Source of the DNA: Buttiauxella izardii
GTDB lineage: Bacteria > Pseudomonadota > Gammaproteobacteria > Enterobacterales > Enterobacteriaceae
NCBI RefSeq assembly: GCF_003601925.1
Contig: NZ_QZWH01000018.1
Coordinates: 48,888-112,887 of the forward strand
DNA length: 64,000 nt
Direction: 5' to 3'
Below the pieces are notes generated by a model. That model was given only the letters and a program-made list of their open reading frames with translations, did no database searches and had not been told where the DNA came from. Positions within the stretch are counted from its first letter, which is position 1, and each line of letters opens with the position of its first letter. Position numbers and translations under genes: made by a program. Shown here one piece after another: positions 1 to 9,264 of the stretch.

Positions 1-429
1 CTCGCCTACAGTCCTGAAGGGGCGTTGAATTATCGTCTGGTCGCGGAACACGTTGAATATTTTTCCGAAACCGCTGTTTCGTGGTTCACCAACCCGGTGA
101 TGACACAATACGACGAAAACAAAGTTGCCACCTGGTCATTACGAGCAGATCGCGCCAAACTTACTAACGATCGGATGCTGTATCTGTATGGGAATGTGGT
201 GCTTACCGCTCTGACACCAGATTCGCAGCTACGCAAAATTACCACGGACAATGCGCAGGTTAATTTAGTCACTCAGGATGTTGCCTCTGATGACCAGGTA
301 ACCTTGTACGGAACCAGCTTTAACTCCACCGGCCTCAAAATGCGTGGTAATTTACGCAGCAAAAATGCCGAGCTGATTGAAAAGGTTAGAACATCCTATG
401 AAATCCAGAATAAACAAACTCAGCCGTAA
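1..429 (+). CDS. lptC: LptC, LPS export protein, 3' part only
   Basis: The frame is open from base 1, so the window cuts this gene; 142 C-terminal residues are present out of about 191 in the family. LptC is the bitopic inner-membrane protein of the Lpt machine: its periplasmic beta-jellyroll takes LPS from the LptB2FG transporter and passes it to LptA. The N-terminal membrane anchor lies outside the window; what remains is the jellyroll, ending in a tail (KVRTSYEIQNKQTQP) that closely matches the E. coli protein as I recall it. The next gene, lptA, starts inside the last codons, which suggests translational coupling. Identification is by family recognition and by the lptC-lptA-lptB order. 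Confidence 0.96.
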   Translation, partial: LAYSPEGALNYRLVAEHVEYFSETAVSWFTNPVMTQYDENKVATWSLRADRAKLTNDRMLYLYGNVVLTALTPDSQLRKITTDNAQVNLVTQDVASDDQVTLYGTSFNSTGLKMRGNLRSKNAELIEKVRTSYEIQNKQTQP

Positions 430-964
430 TTTAGTACTGACCAGTACGCTTTTAGCCGCCAGTTTTTCGGCTTTTGCGCTGACCGGTGATACCGATCAGC
501 CGATTCACATTGAATCTGACCAACAGTCACTGGACATGCAGGGCAACGTCGTCACCTTCACCGGCAATGTGGTAGTAACGCAAGGCAGTATCAAAATTAA
601 TGCCGATAAAGTGGTTGTTACCCGTCCGGGCGGCGAACAAGGCAAAGAAGTGATTGATGGTTATGGTAATCCAGCCACTTTCTATCAGATGCAGGATAGC
701 GGCAAACCTGTCAGTGGCCACTCCGCTACCATGCACTATGAACTGCAAAATGACTTTGTGGTGCTGACGGGTAATGCATATCTGGAACAGGTTGATAGCA
801 ATATCAAAGGCGACAAAATTACCTATCTGGTTAAAGAGCAGAAGATGCAGGCCTTTAGCGAAAAAGGTAAACGCGTCACCACCGTTCTGGTTCCTTCTCA
901 GTTGCAGAAGAAAGACGGCAAAGCTGCTCCGGCCCCAGCACCCGCCCCGAAAAAGAGTAACTAA
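398..964 (+). CDS. lptA: LptA, periplasmic LPS bridge protein
   Basis: LptA forms the periplasmic bridge that carries LPS from LptC to LptD/E in the outer membrane. I place the start at the ATG at 398 (MKSRINK), which aligns with E. coli LptA, rather than an upstream in-frame start at 377; the gene overlaps the end of lptC by 32 bases. Residues 1 to about 27 form a signal peptide (LLAASFSAFA, then LTGDTDQPIHIES). The body is an OstA-type beta-jellyroll with motifs such as QGNVVTFTGNVVVTQG. The C-terminus has an Ala-Pro repeat (APAPAPAP) before KKSN, somewhat longer than in E. coli and probably disordered. lptB follows 6 bases after the stop. Confidence 0.97.
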   Translation: MKSRINKLSRNLVLTSTLLAASFSAFALTGDTDQPIHIESDQQSLDMQGNVVTFTGNVVVTQGSIKINADKVVVTRPGGEQGKEVIDGYGNPATFYQMQDSGKPVSGHSATMHYELQNDFVVLTGNAYLEQVDSNIKGDKITYLVKEQKMQAFSEKGKRVTTVLVPSQLQKKDGKAAPAPAPAPKKSN

Positions 965-970
965 TTCGTT

Positions 971-1696
971 ATGGCTACTTTAATTGCAAAGAATCTCGCC
1001 AAAGCCTACAAAGGCCGTCGCGTTGTTGAAGATGTCAGCCTGACTGTAAAATCAGGTGAAATTGTCGGTTTGCTTGGCCCTAACGGTGCAGGGAAAACCA
1101 CCACTTTCTATATGGTGGTCGGTATCGTACCGCGCGATGCGGGCAACATCATTATTGATGACGAAGACATCAGCCTTCTGCCACTTCATGCACGTGCCCG
1201 CCGTGGCATTGGGTACTTGCCGCAAGAAGCGTCTATTTTCCGCCGTTTAAGTGTGTTTGATAACTTAATGGCCGTGCTGCAAATCCGTGATGACCTGTCC
1301 GCCGAGCAGCGCGAAGACCGCGCCAACGAGCTGATGGAAGAGTTCCACATCGAACATTTGCGTAATAACCTCGGGCAGTCACTGTCTGGTGGTGAGCGCC
1401 GTCGTGTGGAAATCGCCCGCGCATTGGCTGCAAATCCAAAATTTATTCTTTTGGATGAACCTTTTGCAGGTGTTGACCCAATCTCCGTCATCGACATCAA
1501 GCGAATCATCGAGCATTTGCGCGACAGCGGGCTTGGTGTGCTGATTACTGACCACAACGTACGTGAAACGTTGGCGGTATGTGAACGTGCTTACATCGTA
1601 AGCCAGGGCTGTTTAATCGCCCATGGCACGCCAGCTGAAATCCTCGAAGATGAGCATGTTAAGCGCGTGTATCTGGGCGAAGAGTTCAGACTCTGA
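971..1696 (+). CDS. lptB: LptB, ATPase of the LPS exporter
   Basis: Cytoplasmic ABC ATPase that powers LPS extraction by LptB2FG. Visible motifs: Walker A GPNGAGKT at residues 36-43, Q-loop near LPQEASIF (83-90), signature LSGGE at 138-142, Walker B FILLDEP at 158-164 with catalytic Glu163, and switch His195. The length of 241 residues equals that of the E. coli protein. The usual partners LptF and LptG are encoded elsewhere. The rpoN start follows after 48 bases, so some read-through into rpoN is likely. Confidence 0.98.
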   Translation: MATLIAKNLAKAYKGRRVVEDVSLTVKSGEIVGLLGPNGAGKTTTFYMVVGIVPRDAGNIIIDDEDISLLPLHARARRGIGYLPQEASIFRRLSVFDNLMAVLQIRDDLSAEQREDRANELMEEFHIEHLRNNLGQSLSGGERRRVEIARALAANPKFILLDEPFAGVDPISVIDIKRIIEHLRDSGLGVLITDHNVRETLAVCERAYIVSQGCLIAHGTPAEILEDEHVKRVYLGEEFRL

Positions 1697-1744
1697 TAGG
1701 GTAGGAATCATTAACGATTAGAACTGAGGACGTTGGCTCTGAAT

Positions 1745-3178
1745 ATGAAGCAAGGTTTGCAATTAAGGCTCAGCCAACAACTTGCTATGACTCCCCAGTT
1801 ACAGCAGGCAATTCGTCTGTTGCAACTGTCGACGTTAGAGCTACAGCAAGAACTTCAGCAAGCACTGGAAAGTAACCCGCTGCTTGAGCAAACCGATCTG
1901 CATGAAGAAATTGAAACTCAGGAAGTTCGTGAAAATGAAGCGTTAGATACTCGCGAGGCCCTCGAACAAAAAGAGATGCCTGACGAGTTACCGTTGGACA
2001 CCAGTTGGGATGAGATTTACACCGCTGGCACACCATCGGGAACCGGCTCAGATTACAGCGATGATGAACTGCCGGTTTATCAGGGAGAAACCACCCAGTC
2101 ACTTCAGGATTACCTGATGTGGCAGGTCGATCTTACCCCGTTTTCTGATACCGACACGGCTATCGCCACGTCGATTGTCGATGCCGTCGACGAAATGGGC
2201 TATCTGACCGTTTCGCTGGAAGAAATTCTGGAAAGCATGGGTGATGATGAAATCACCATCGACGAAGTGGAAGCGGTTCTCAAACGCGTGCAGCGTTTCG
2301 ATCCTGTGGGCGTTGCCGCTCGCGATCTTCGTGACTGCCTGCTGATTCAGCTTTCACAGTTCGCCCGTGAAACGCCGTGGCTGACTGAAGCTCGACTGAT
2401 TGTCAGCGAACATCTCGATTTGCTCGCCAACCATGATTTCCGCAGCCTGATGCGCGTCACTCGCCTGAAAGAAGAAGTGCTAAAAGAGGCGATGTGTCTG
2501 ATTCAATCTTTGGATCCACGCCCAGGGCAATCTATTCAGACCAGCGAACCAGAGTATGTGATTCCCGATATTCTGGTTAAAAAGACTCAGGGCCGTTGGA
2601 CGGTAGAACTGAACGCCGACAGCATCCCACGTCTGAAAATAAATCAGCAGTACGCTGCCATGGGCACCAATGCCCGTAATGACAGCGACTCACAATTTAT
2701 TCGCAGTAACCTGCAAGAAGCGAAGTGGCTGATCAAAAGCCTTGAAAGCCGGAATGATACGCTGCTGCGCGTTAGCCGTTGCATCGTTGAACAGCAGCAA
2801 GGCTTTTTTGAATACGGCGCAGAACATATGAAACCGATGGTTCTTGCAGATATCGCCCAAGTGGTTGAAATGCATGAATCCACTATTTCCCGTGTGACCA
2901 CGCAAAAGTATCTGCACAGTCCACGCGGCATTTTTGAATTGAAGTATTTCTTCTCAAGCCATGTAAATACCGAAGGCGGCGGCGAAGCTTCCTCCACGGC
3001 GATTCGGGCATTGGTGAAGAAATTAATTGCTGCGGAAAACCCCGCGAAACCACTGAGTGATAGCAAGTTAACGACTATGCTATCGGATCAGGGGATCATG
3101 GTGGCACGCCGCACTGTTGCGAAGTACCGAGAGTCTTTATCCATACCACCGTCAAACCAGCGTAAACAACTGGTGTGA
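1745..3178 (+). CDS. rpoN: RNA polymerase sigma-54 factor RpoN
   Basis: Sigma-54 directs RNA polymerase to -24/-12 promoters that need an ATP-driven activator such as NtrC. The ATG at 1745 ([15 protein letters not shown]) gives 477 residues, the E. coli length; an in-frame TTG at 1733 would add four residues and is less likely. Region I (about 1-50) is rich in Gln and Leu ([22 protein letters not shown]), followed by an acidic region II (about 50-120), the core-binding region, a helix-turn-helix around '[18 protein letters not shown]', and the RpoN box [10 protein letters not shown] near the C-terminus. hpf begins 22 bases downstream. A strong candidate sigma-54 promoter lies in this same window upstream of the yhdWXYZ operon (59382-59398). 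Confidence 0.98.
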   Translation: MKQGLQLRLSQQLAMTPQLQQAIRLLQLSTLELQQELQQALESNPLLEQTDLHEEIETQEVRENEALDTREALEQKEMPDELPLDTSWDEIYTAGTPSGTGSDYSDDELPVYQGETTQSLQDYLMWQVDLTPFSDTDTAIATSIVDAVDEMGYLTVSLEEILESMGDDEITIDEVEAVLKRVQRFDPVGVAARDLRDCLLIQLSQFARETPWLTEARLIVSEHLDLLANHDFRSLMRVTRLKEEVLKEAMCLIQSLDPRPGQSIQTSEPEYVIPDILVKKTQGRWTVELNADSIPRLKINQQYAAMGTNARNDSDSQFIRSNLQEAKWLIKSLESRNDTLLRVSRCIVEQQQGFFEYGAEHMKPMVLADIAQVVEMHESTISRVTTQKYLHSPRGIFELKYFFSSHVNTEGGGEASSTAIRALVKKLIAAENPAKPLSDSKLTTMLSDQGIMVARRTVAKYRESLSIPPSNQRKQLV

Positions 3179-3200
3179 CTTAACCGATAAGGAAGACACT

Positions 3201-3488
3201 ATGCAGCTCAACATTACAGGACAAAACGTCGAAATCACTGACGCACTGCGCGAATTTGTGAGCACGAAGTTTGCCAAACTGGAGCAGTACTTCGATAGAA
3301 TTAACCAAGTCTACATTGTGTTAAAAGTGGAAAAAGTCACGCATCTTGCCGACGCAACACTTCATATCAATGGTGGTGAAATACATGCCAGCGCTGAAGG
3401 CCAGGATATGTATGCGGCGATTGACGGTCTGATTGATAAACTGGCACGCCAGTTAACCAAACATAAAGATAAACTAAAACAACACTGA
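3201..3488 (+). CDS. hpf: Hpf, ribosome hibernation promoting factor (short form)
   Basis: Hpf binds the 30S decoding centre in stationary phase and, with RMF, converts 70S ribosomes to inactive 100S dimers. The ATG at 3201 (MQLNITGQNVEIT) gives 95 residues, the normal length of the short enterobacterial form; a longer open frame begins upstream inside rpoN but has no support. The start is preceded by AAGGAAG at 3189-3195. The S30AE/YfiA fold is evident from the N-terminal strand and the KHKDKLKQH tail. The position between rpoN and ptsN is the conserved one in gamma-proteobacteria. Confidence 0.96.
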   Translation: MQLNITGQNVEITDALREFVSTKFAKLEQYFDRINQVYIVLKVEKVTHLADATLHINGGEIHASAEGQDMYAAIDGLIDKLARQLTKHKDKLKQH

Positions 3489-3514
3489 TAATCCAGGCAA
3501 CTGCTTTGGCATTC

Positions 3515-3542
3515 ACGGCTCGTTACGCAAGTAACGGGCCGT
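3515..3542 (+). other. Stable RNA hairpin between hpf and ptsN
   Basis: A 12-base inverted repeat (ACGGCTCGTTAC / GTAACGGGCCGT, one G-U pair) closes on the loop GCAA, a GNRA-type tetraloop. No T-run follows, so it is not a typical intrinsic terminator. It may protect the 3' end of hpf mRNA or mark a processing site within the rpoN operon; that role is inference. Confidence 0.55.
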
Positions 3543-3570
3543 TGCCACAACAGTGTGCTTAGGTGAACTT

Positions 3571-4062
3571 ATGATGAACAACGATTCTGCTCTACAACTA
3601 AGTAATGTCCTGAACAAGGAATGTACGCGTAGCAATGTCCATTGCCAGAGTAAAAAACGCGCGCTGGAAATCATCAGTGAACTCGCGGCGAAACAACTCG
3701 GTCTGCCACCTCAAGTGGTTTTTGAGGCGGTGCTGACACGTGAACGTATGGGCAGTACCGGTATCGGTAATGGCATCGCCATTCCTCACGGAAAACTGGA
3801 AGAAGATACCACCCGCGCTGTTGGGGTGTTTATAAAACTGGAAACCCCAATCGCGTTTGACGCTATTGATAACCAACCGGTCGACCTGATGTTTGCCTTA
3901 CTGGTTCCCGCTGACCAGACAAAAACGCATTTGCATACTTTGTCTCTGGTAGCAAAACGCCTGGCGGATAAAACCATTTGCCGACGTCTGCGTTCAGCAC
4001 AGAGTGACGAAGAGCTTTATCAGATCATTACCGAAACCGAACAGGGTAGTGAAAGTGAATAA
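3571..4062 (+). CDS. ptsN: PtsN, EIIA of the nitrogen PTS
   Basis: EIIA-Ntr is the end acceptor of the PtsP-NPr-PtsN phosphorelay; the unphosphorylated form controls potassium uptake and PhoR/KdpD signalling in E. coli. I choose the ATG at 3571 ([11 protein letters not shown]), which gives 163 residues as in E. coli and sits just after AGGTGA at 3561-3566; an upstream in-frame codon at 3553 has no ribosome site. The phosphorylated residue is His73 in [10 protein letters not shown]. The partner NPr is encoded two genes downstream, with rapZ between. Confidence 0.97.
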   Translation: MMNNDSALQLSNVLNKECTRSNVHCQSKKRALEIISELAAKQLGLPPQVVFEAVLTRERMGSTGIGNGIAIPHGKLEEDTTRAVGVFIKLETPIAFDAIDNQPVDLMFALLVPADQTKTHLHTLSLVAKRLADKTICRRLRSAQSDEELYQIITETEQGSESE

Positions 4063-4115
4063 TCTGGCTGCGGTCATGTGCGTGCCACAGCAAGAGAAGT
4101 TGGGGGAGTGATAAA

Positions 4116-4970
4116 ATGGTGCTGATGATTGTCAGCGGCCGCTCAGGTTCAGGGAAGTCTGTAGCCTTGCGTGCACTAGAAGATATGGGATTCTACTGTG
4201 TAGATAACCTGCCAGTAGTGCTGTTGCCTGATCTTGCCAAAACTCTCGCAGAACGTCAGATTTCTGCGGCAGTCAGCATTGATGTGCGTAACATGCCGGA
4301 AAACCCGGAAATTTTTGAACAGGCGATGACTAATCTACCTGATTCATTTTCGCCACAATTATTATTCCTCGATGCCGATCGCAACACGCTGATTCGTCGT
4401 TATAGCGACACACGTCGTTTGCACCCGCTTTCAAGCAAAAATTTGTCGCTGGAAAGTGCGATTGATGAAGAAAGTGACCTGCTTGAACCGCTGAAATCCA
4501 GAGCCGATCTCATCATCGATACCTCTGAAATGTCGGTGCATGAACTCGCGGAAATGCTGCGTACTCGTTTGCTCGGCAAACGCGAACGTGAATTGACGAT
4601 GGTGTTCGAATCCTTCGGCTTTAAGCACGGTATTCCGATCGATGCAGATTACGTGTTTGACGTACGTTTCCTGCCAAACCCACACTGGGATCCCAAACTG
4701 CGCCCGATGACCGGTTTAGATCGCCCAGTTGCGGCCTTCCTCGACCGTCATACCGAAGTGCACAACTTTATCTACCAGACGCGTAGCTATCTTGAGCTTT
4801 GGTTACCGATGCTGGAAACCAACAACCGCAGCTATTTAACAGTGGCGATTGGCTGTACTGGCGGTAAACACCGTTCGGTTTATATTGCTGAGCAGTTGGC
4901 AGACTATTTCCGCTCACGTGGGAAAAACGTGCAGTCCCGTCACCGTACGCTGGAAAAACGTAAAACATGA
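4116..4970 (+). CDS. rapZ: RapZ, RNase adaptor for GlmZ decay
   Basis: RapZ binds the sRNA GlmZ and presents it to RNase E, so tuning GlmS and amino-sugar synthesis for the envelope; it senses glucosamine-6-phosphate. The protein has 284 residues as in E. coli. The N-terminal domain carries Walker A GRSGSGKS (residues 8-15); the C-terminal RNA-binding domain includes the motif [14 protein letters not shown] and a basic tail ([10 protein letters not shown]). The ribosome site is the strong GGGGGAG at 4102-4108. The last four bases overlap the npr start (ATGA), showing tight coupling. Confidence 0.97.
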   Translation: MVLMIVSGRSGSGKSVALRALEDMGFYCVDNLPVVLLPDLAKTLAERQISAAVSIDVRNMPENPEIFEQAMTNLPDSFSPQLLFLDADRNTLIRRYSDTRRLHPLSSKNLSLESAIDEESDLLEPLKSRADLIIDTSEMSVHELAEMLRTRLLGKRERELTMVFESFGFKHGIPIDADYVFDVRFLPNPHWDPKLRPMTGLDRPVAAFLDRHTEVHNFIYQTRSYLELWLPMLETNNRSYLTVAIGCTGGKHRSVYIAEQLADYFRSRGKNVQSRHRTLEKRKT

Positions 4971-5239
4971 CCGTAAAACAGACCGTTGAGATTACCAACA
5001 AGCTGGGTATGCACGCGCGCCCAGCCATGAAACTGTTCGAACTGGTGCAGAGCTTTAACGCCGAGGTGATCCTGCGTAATGAAGCGGGTACTGAAGCTGA
5101 AGCCAATAGCGTGATTGCTTTATTAATGCTGGATTCAGCCAAAGGCGGCCACATTGAAATTGAAGTCACCGGCCCGGAAGAAGAACAGGCATTGAACGCA
5201 GTTATCGCGCTGTTCAATGCTGGTTTCGATGAAGACTAA
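4967..5239 (+). CDS. npr: NPr, HPr-like phosphocarrier of the nitrogen PTS
   Basis: NPr (PtsO) passes phosphate from EI-Ntr (PtsP) to PtsN. It has 90 residues, with the phosphorylated His16 in [11 protein letters not shown] and an HPr fold. It is the last gene of the lpt-rpoN-ptsN cluster, overlapping rapZ by four bases. Its stop lies one base from the stop of the convergent mtgA, with no room for a separate terminator, so the two transcripts must overlap at their 3' ends. Confidence 0.97.
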   Translation: MTVKQTVEITNKLGMHARPAMKLFELVQSFNAEVILRNEAGTEAEANSVIALLMLDSAKGGHIEIEVTGPEEEQALNAVIALFNAGFDED

Positions 5240-5240
5240 A

Positions 5241-5969
5241 TCACTTCAACTCATGCTGCGCCATAAATGATTCGCCACCGAGCTGGCGCATCTGGCGCAA
5301 AATCCACTGCTGACGTTGGCGAACATATCCGGAAGGCGCGTTCGCTTTAAAGCGGATTGGATTGGGTAATACCGCCGCGAGAAGTGCCGCTTCTGAGGCC
5401 GTCAAGCGGCTTGCAGGTTTATGGAAGTAACGCTGCGACGCTTCTTCCACGCCAAAAATCCCGTCACCAAATTCTGCGATATTCAGATACACCGTGAGAA
5501 TGCGGCGTTTCGTCCACACGACCTCCATACCGAGTGTTAATCCCGCTTCCAGGCCTTTGCGAACATAGCTGCGCCCATCCCAAAGAAACAGGTTTTTAGC
5601 AGTTTGTTGGGAAAGCGTTGATGCGCCGCGAACGCGATTTTCATTACGTTCATTATGAGCGACGGCTTTTTCAATAGCGGCGATATCAAACCCCCAGTGG
5701 TCCGGGAATTTTTGATCTTCTGCGGCAATAACCGCCAGCCCCATCCACGGTGAGATTTCGTCCATGCTCACCCAATCAGAATGCGCCACGTAGCCAAAAT
5801 CACCACTGAACCAGGCACTGAATTGCCGCTCGACCATCACCGCCGAACACGGAACAGGTAAAAAGCTAAACAGAATAATGCCTGCAAGCCAGATGCCGAC
5901 CAGCCCCAACACACCACGGAATAACCAGCGCTTGAAGGTGCTTAAGAGCGCAACTCGCCCTTTCTTCAT
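5241..5969 (-). CDS. mtgA: MtgA, monofunctional peptidoglycan glycosyltransferase
   Basis: A GT51 enzyme that polymerises lipid II into glycan strands at the periplasmic face of the inner membrane, without a transpeptidase domain. It has 242 residues, a cytoplasmic N-terminus, one membrane segment at about residues 17-37, and the GT51 motifs [14 protein letters not shown] (with the catalytic Glu), [15 protein letters not shown] and [15 protein letters not shown]. It overlaps the end of elbB by four bases (TGA/ATG), so the two are co-translated. The order elbB-mtgA is that of E. coli. Confidence 0.96.
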   Translation of the reverse strand: MKKGRVALLSTFKRWLFRGVLGLVGIWLAGIILFSFLPVPCSAVMVERQFSAWFSGDFGYVAHSDWVSMDEISPWMGLAVIAAEDQKFPDHWGFDIAAIEKAVAHNERNENRVRGASTLSQQTAKNLFLWDGRSYVRKGLEAGLTLGMEVVWTKRRILTVYLNIAEFGDGIFGVEEASQRYFHKPASRLTASEAALLAAVLPNPIRFKANAPSGYVRQRQQWILRQMRQLGGESFMAQHELK

Positions 5970-6619
5970 GCGGTCATATCCACAACACGCGCCACCAACT
6001 TTTCGATGCCCATAGCCGCTTCATCAATACGAGTCGCCAGCATATAAGCAGGCGTGGTAACCACTTTGTGTTCTTCATCCACTACGATGTCATCGACCGG
6101 ACACGGAACATGTTCCGCTCCCATCTCTTCAACGAGCTCAGCAGTGTCGATATCCGTGCCAATGGTCAAACGTACCGGGACATCGAGAATTTTTGGCAGC
6201 ATCACCGGGGCAATACAGATAAAGCCAAGCGGTTTACCCTGTGCATGGCAATCGCGGGCCAGACGACGTAAATCGCTATCCACCACGCAATCGCTGCCTT
6301 TGGTGGCAAAATTACACAGGTTTTTTGCCGCGCCAAAACCACCAGGAACGATCAGCGCGTCCAGTTCACTGGCATCGGCCTGAGCCAACGGTGTGATTGC
6401 GCCACGGGTAATTCTTGCGGCTTCAACAAGCACATTACGATGCTCAACAGACTCATTATTAGACAGGTGATTTATAACGTCTGCTTGAGGTTTGTCCGGT
6501 GCAAAGCAAACCGCTTGCGCACCTGAACGGGCGATCGCCAGCAGGGTAATGACCGCTTCCTGAATCTCGCTTCCGTCGTAGACCCCACAACCACTGAGCA
6601 CCACACCAATCTTCTTCAT
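5966..6619 (-). CDS. elbB: ElbB, DJ-1/PfpI-like glyoxalase-type protein
   Basis: A 217-residue class I glutamine-amidotransferase-like (DJ-1/PfpI fold) protein known as ElbB, YhbL or GlxI. The family includes glutathione-independent glyoxalases, and the E. coli protein has been linked to isoprenoid production, but its physiological role is poorly defined. The Rossmann-like start [15 protein letters not shown] and the presumed nucleophile Cys in [10 protein letters not shown] are visible. The gene starts at 6619 and the ArcZ promoter region lies just upstream on the other strand. Confidence 0.92.
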   Translation of the reverse strand: MKKIGVVLSGCGVYDGSEIQEAVITLLAIARSGAQAVCFAPDKPQADVINHLSNNESVEHRNVLVEAARITRGAITPLAQADASELDALIVPGGFGAAKNLCNFATKGSDCVVDSDLRRLARDCHAQGKPLGFICIAPVMLPKILDVPVRLTIGTDIDTAELVEEMGAEHVPCPVDDIVVDEEHKVVTTPAYMLATRIDEAAMGIEKLVARVVDMTA

Positions 6620-6736
6620 TCAGCCATTCCCTCTAGTCCAGCGATGTTTATCATCAGTTATGATGATTTGATCGCTATGCTTCACACATTTTACTGATTC
6701 ACGTAACAATCTATTTAAGATTTGCTATCTTAATGC

Positions 6737-6863
6737 CTGAGCAGCTCACGAGATAATCGGCTGTGCCATTTGGATAAAGACTTATAACTCAACGGCGCAG
6801 CCTTCTTTTTCCCTGGTGTTGGCGCAGAATTCGCGCACCCCGGTTTATCCGGGGTCATTTTTT
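6737..6863 (+). ncRNA. arcZ: ArcZ, Hfq-dependent small RNA
   Basis: The 3' half closely matches E. coli ArcZ as I know it: CCCTGGTGTTGGCGCAG, then TTCGCGCACCCCGG, and the terminator hairpin CCCCGG..CCGGGG followed by TCATTTTTT ending near 6863. The conserved seed (GGTGTTGGCGCAG) pairs with rpoS, flhDC, tpx and sdaC messages in the known system, after RNase E processing that leaves the last ~56 bases. The 5' end is only estimated: a possible -10 TATCTT lies at 6726-6731. The gene sits between elbB and arcB, runs against arcB, and its terminator overlaps the last codons of arcB, as in E. coli, where ArcA represses arcZ and ArcZ lowers arcB mRNA. Confidence 0.92.
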
Positions 6864-9203
6864 GGGAGCGTTCGCCACCCAAGCCTTCAGAACATCAACA
6901 TCGTGTTGCCATTCTTGCTTCAATTCTTCAATCCACTCACCCACATTTTCCGACCACGCAGGTAAATCCGGCGACTGAATTTGCTGAGCAACTTGCTGCA
7001 AATGACGCAGCCCAACAGAACCCGCAGCACCTTTAATTTTATGACCCTCTTCCACCACACCTTTTTGGTCGCGAGCCGTCATATTGGAGTCCAGCACACT
7101 CAGGTAGCCCGGCATCATTTTCTCAAACATTGCCAGCCCGTCGGTAATCAGTTTTGGCCCAACGAGATCCATATACTGCTCAAGCATCGGGATATCGAGC
7201 AATGCTTGCTGCTTCTCACTATTAACTTGAGGCACTTGAGACTCCTTCTTCGACTCAGACTGTTGGTTGTCCCAGAATTTTTGGATCATCGCCATCAACG
7301 CCGGAACAGAGAGGGGTTTGCTCAGCACATCGTCCATGCCAGCATTCAGATACTCTTTTTTATCTTTCAATACGTTAGCAGTCAATGCCACCAGCGGTGG
7401 TAAATCTTCACGCGCATAACGTGTCGTCAGCTCCCGGGAAATATCCAGACCCGTCATATCAGGCAACTGAATATCCAGCAGCACCAGGTCATATTCACCC
7501 GGAGTAAATTTCTCCAGCGCTTCTTTACCCGTCATCGCAACATCGACGCTGTTGCCGAGTTTCTCGAGCACCGAGCGTGCGACAATGACGTTGAGTTCGA
7601 TATCTTCGACCAGCAAAACATGCAGTGCTGGCAGCGGCATTTCGTCATCTTCAAGAGTATCTTCGACTTCGTCCGCGACGCGAGGGGCCTGAATCGTCAG
7701 AGTAAACAGTGAACCTTCACCAGGCTTGCTACTCACGGTGATATCGCCGCCCATACTCTTAGCCAGACGGCGCGATACCGCAAGGCCGATGCCTGTGCCC
7801 GTTGCCGGTTTACCGCCGTGGCTACCTTTCACCTGGTAATACATGGCGAAGATTTTGTCCTGCTCGTCTTGCGGGATGCCAATACCGGAATCCTGCACTT
7901 CAAAGCGCAAAGTGTTTTCTTCTTCATAATGCACGCGCACCGAAACCAGCCCGCCCTTCGGCGTGAACTTCACGGCGTTGCTGATCAGATTCCACAGGAT
8001 TTGGCGCAGACGCGTGCCATCCGTCACCACTTTATGCGGCAGCGGCAACGTCGGGTCCATCTCCAGCCTCAGCCCTTTTTGCTGCGCCTGCAAACCGGAA
8101 AGATTTTCTAGATCGGCCAGGAAACTGGTGAAATCAATCGGCTGGTTATCAAGCTGAACTTTGCGGCGCTCAAGCTTGTCCATATCGATAATATCGTTGA
8201 AAATATTCCCCAGCGTAATCGCCGAAACGTGAATCGTTTTAAGGTAATTGGTTTGTTCAGGATTGAGTTCGGTATCCAGCAGAATACGGCTTAAACCAAC
8301 GATGCCATTGAGCGGCGTACGCAGTTCATGGCTGATAGTCGAAATGAAAGTGGTTTTGTCACGGCTGGCGCGTTCAAGTGCATCCTGATAACGCTTACGT
8401 TCGGTAATATCGCGGCCAAAGCCCATTAAACCGTGGCGCTTGCCGACGCGGTCGTAGTACGGCACTTTACGAATTTCAAAGCAGGCTTTGCGCCCGTCCG
8501 GGTAATCCAGCCATTGTTCATAAGTCAGCGACACATTATGGCGGAACACTTTTTCGTCGGTTTCGATAACCTTCTGCGCCGCTTCTGGCGAGTAAACATC
8601 TTCCGGTTTCAGGCTTATCAGCTGCTTTTCGCTTTTGCCGGTCAACAGTTCCATGGCACGGTTACAGCCTGAAAACTCTTTATCTTCGTTGCGATAGAAA
8701 ACCAAATCTGGCGATGCATCGAGGAATGAACGTAAAAATGACGATTGTTGCTCGAGCTGGATTTGCGTCTCTTCGCGCTCCTGCATCTCAACTTTTAGCT
8801 GCTCAAGCATGGTCTGGCGTTCATCTTCTGCTTTTACGCGATCGGCAATTTCCTGGTTCAACTGCGCAATATTGTCTTTGAGTTGCACATTGAGTTTCAG
8901 GTCACGTTCACGCATCTCTTCAAGTTTTTGCACCAGCTTTGACAACCGCTGGCGCGACTCTTCGAGTTGCTCAACCACGACAGAAAGGAAATAGACGGCC
9001 CAGGGAGTAATTAACAGGCCAAAGAAGATGGAACGAACCACATCGATGCTTTCAACCTGGCCACGTAACAGCATCGTCACGGCCATTTGCACCACGATAG
9101 CCAACACCACCAGGGCGGAGGCCAGCAACAAAGAGAAGCGCACTAATCCGAGCTTCACCATCAAATCAACGTAATATTGTGCCAGTAACCGGATTTGCTT
9201 CAT
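6855..9203 (-). CDS. arcB: ArcB, hybrid sensor kinase for respiratory state
   Basis: ArcB senses the quinone pool and phosphorylates ArcA under anoxia. Domains of the 782-residue protein: two membrane segments (about 20-45 and 58-78), a coiled-coil linker (about 80-150), a PAS domain (SFLRSFLDASPDLVFYRNED onward), a histidine kinase core with the phospho-accepting His in ISHELRTPLNG and ATP-binding motifs (NAVKFT, GIGIPQ, GTGIGLA), a receiver domain with the Asp in VLLDIQLPDM, and a C-terminal HPt domain with His in EEGHKIKGAAG. It is four residues longer than E. coli ArcB, in the linkers. Its 3' end is overlapped by the ArcZ terminator, giving a built-in antisense contact. Confidence 0.98.
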   Translation of the reverse strand: MKQIRLLAQYYVDLMVKLGLVRFSLLLASALVVLAIVVQMAVTMLLRGQVESIDVVRSIFFGLLITPWAVYFLSVVVEQLEESRQRLSKLVQKLEEMRERDLKLNVQLKDNIAQLNQEIADRVKAEDERQTMLEQLKVEMQEREETQIQLEQQSSFLRSFLDASPDLVFYRNEDKEFSGCNRAMELLTGKSEKQLISLKPEDVYSPEAAQKVIETDEKVFRHNVSLTYEQWLDYPDGRKACFEIRKVPYYDRVGKRHGLMGFGRDITERKRYQDALERASRDKTTFISTISHELRTPLNGIVGLSRILLDTELNPEQTNYLKTIHVSAITLGNIFNDIIDMDKLERRKVQLDNQPIDFTSFLADLENLSGLQAQQKGLRLEMDPTLPLPHKVVTDGTRLRQILWNLISNAVKFTPKGGLVSVRVHYEEENTLRFEVQDSGIGIPQDEQDKIFAMYYQVKGSHGGKPATGTGIGLAVSRRLAKSMGGDITVSSKPGEGSLFTLTIQAPRVADEVEDTLEDDEMPLPALHVLLVEDIELNVIVARSVLEKLGNSVDVAMTGKEALEKFTPGEYDLVLLDIQLPDMTGLDISRELTTRYAREDLPPLVALTANVLKDKKEYLNAGMDDVLSKPLSVPALMAMIQKFWDNQQSESKKESQVPQVNSEKQQALLDIPMLEQYMDLVGPKLITDGLAMFEKMMPGYLSVLDSNMTARDQKGVVEEGHKIKGAAGSVGLRHLQQVAQQIQSPDLPAWSENVGEWIEELKQEWQHDVDVLKAWVANAPKK

Positions 9204-9264
9204 GGAACGTTTCCCTCGCCTTCAATCTGCTAAATATACCGCAAAATGATTTAACGCTCAGGAA

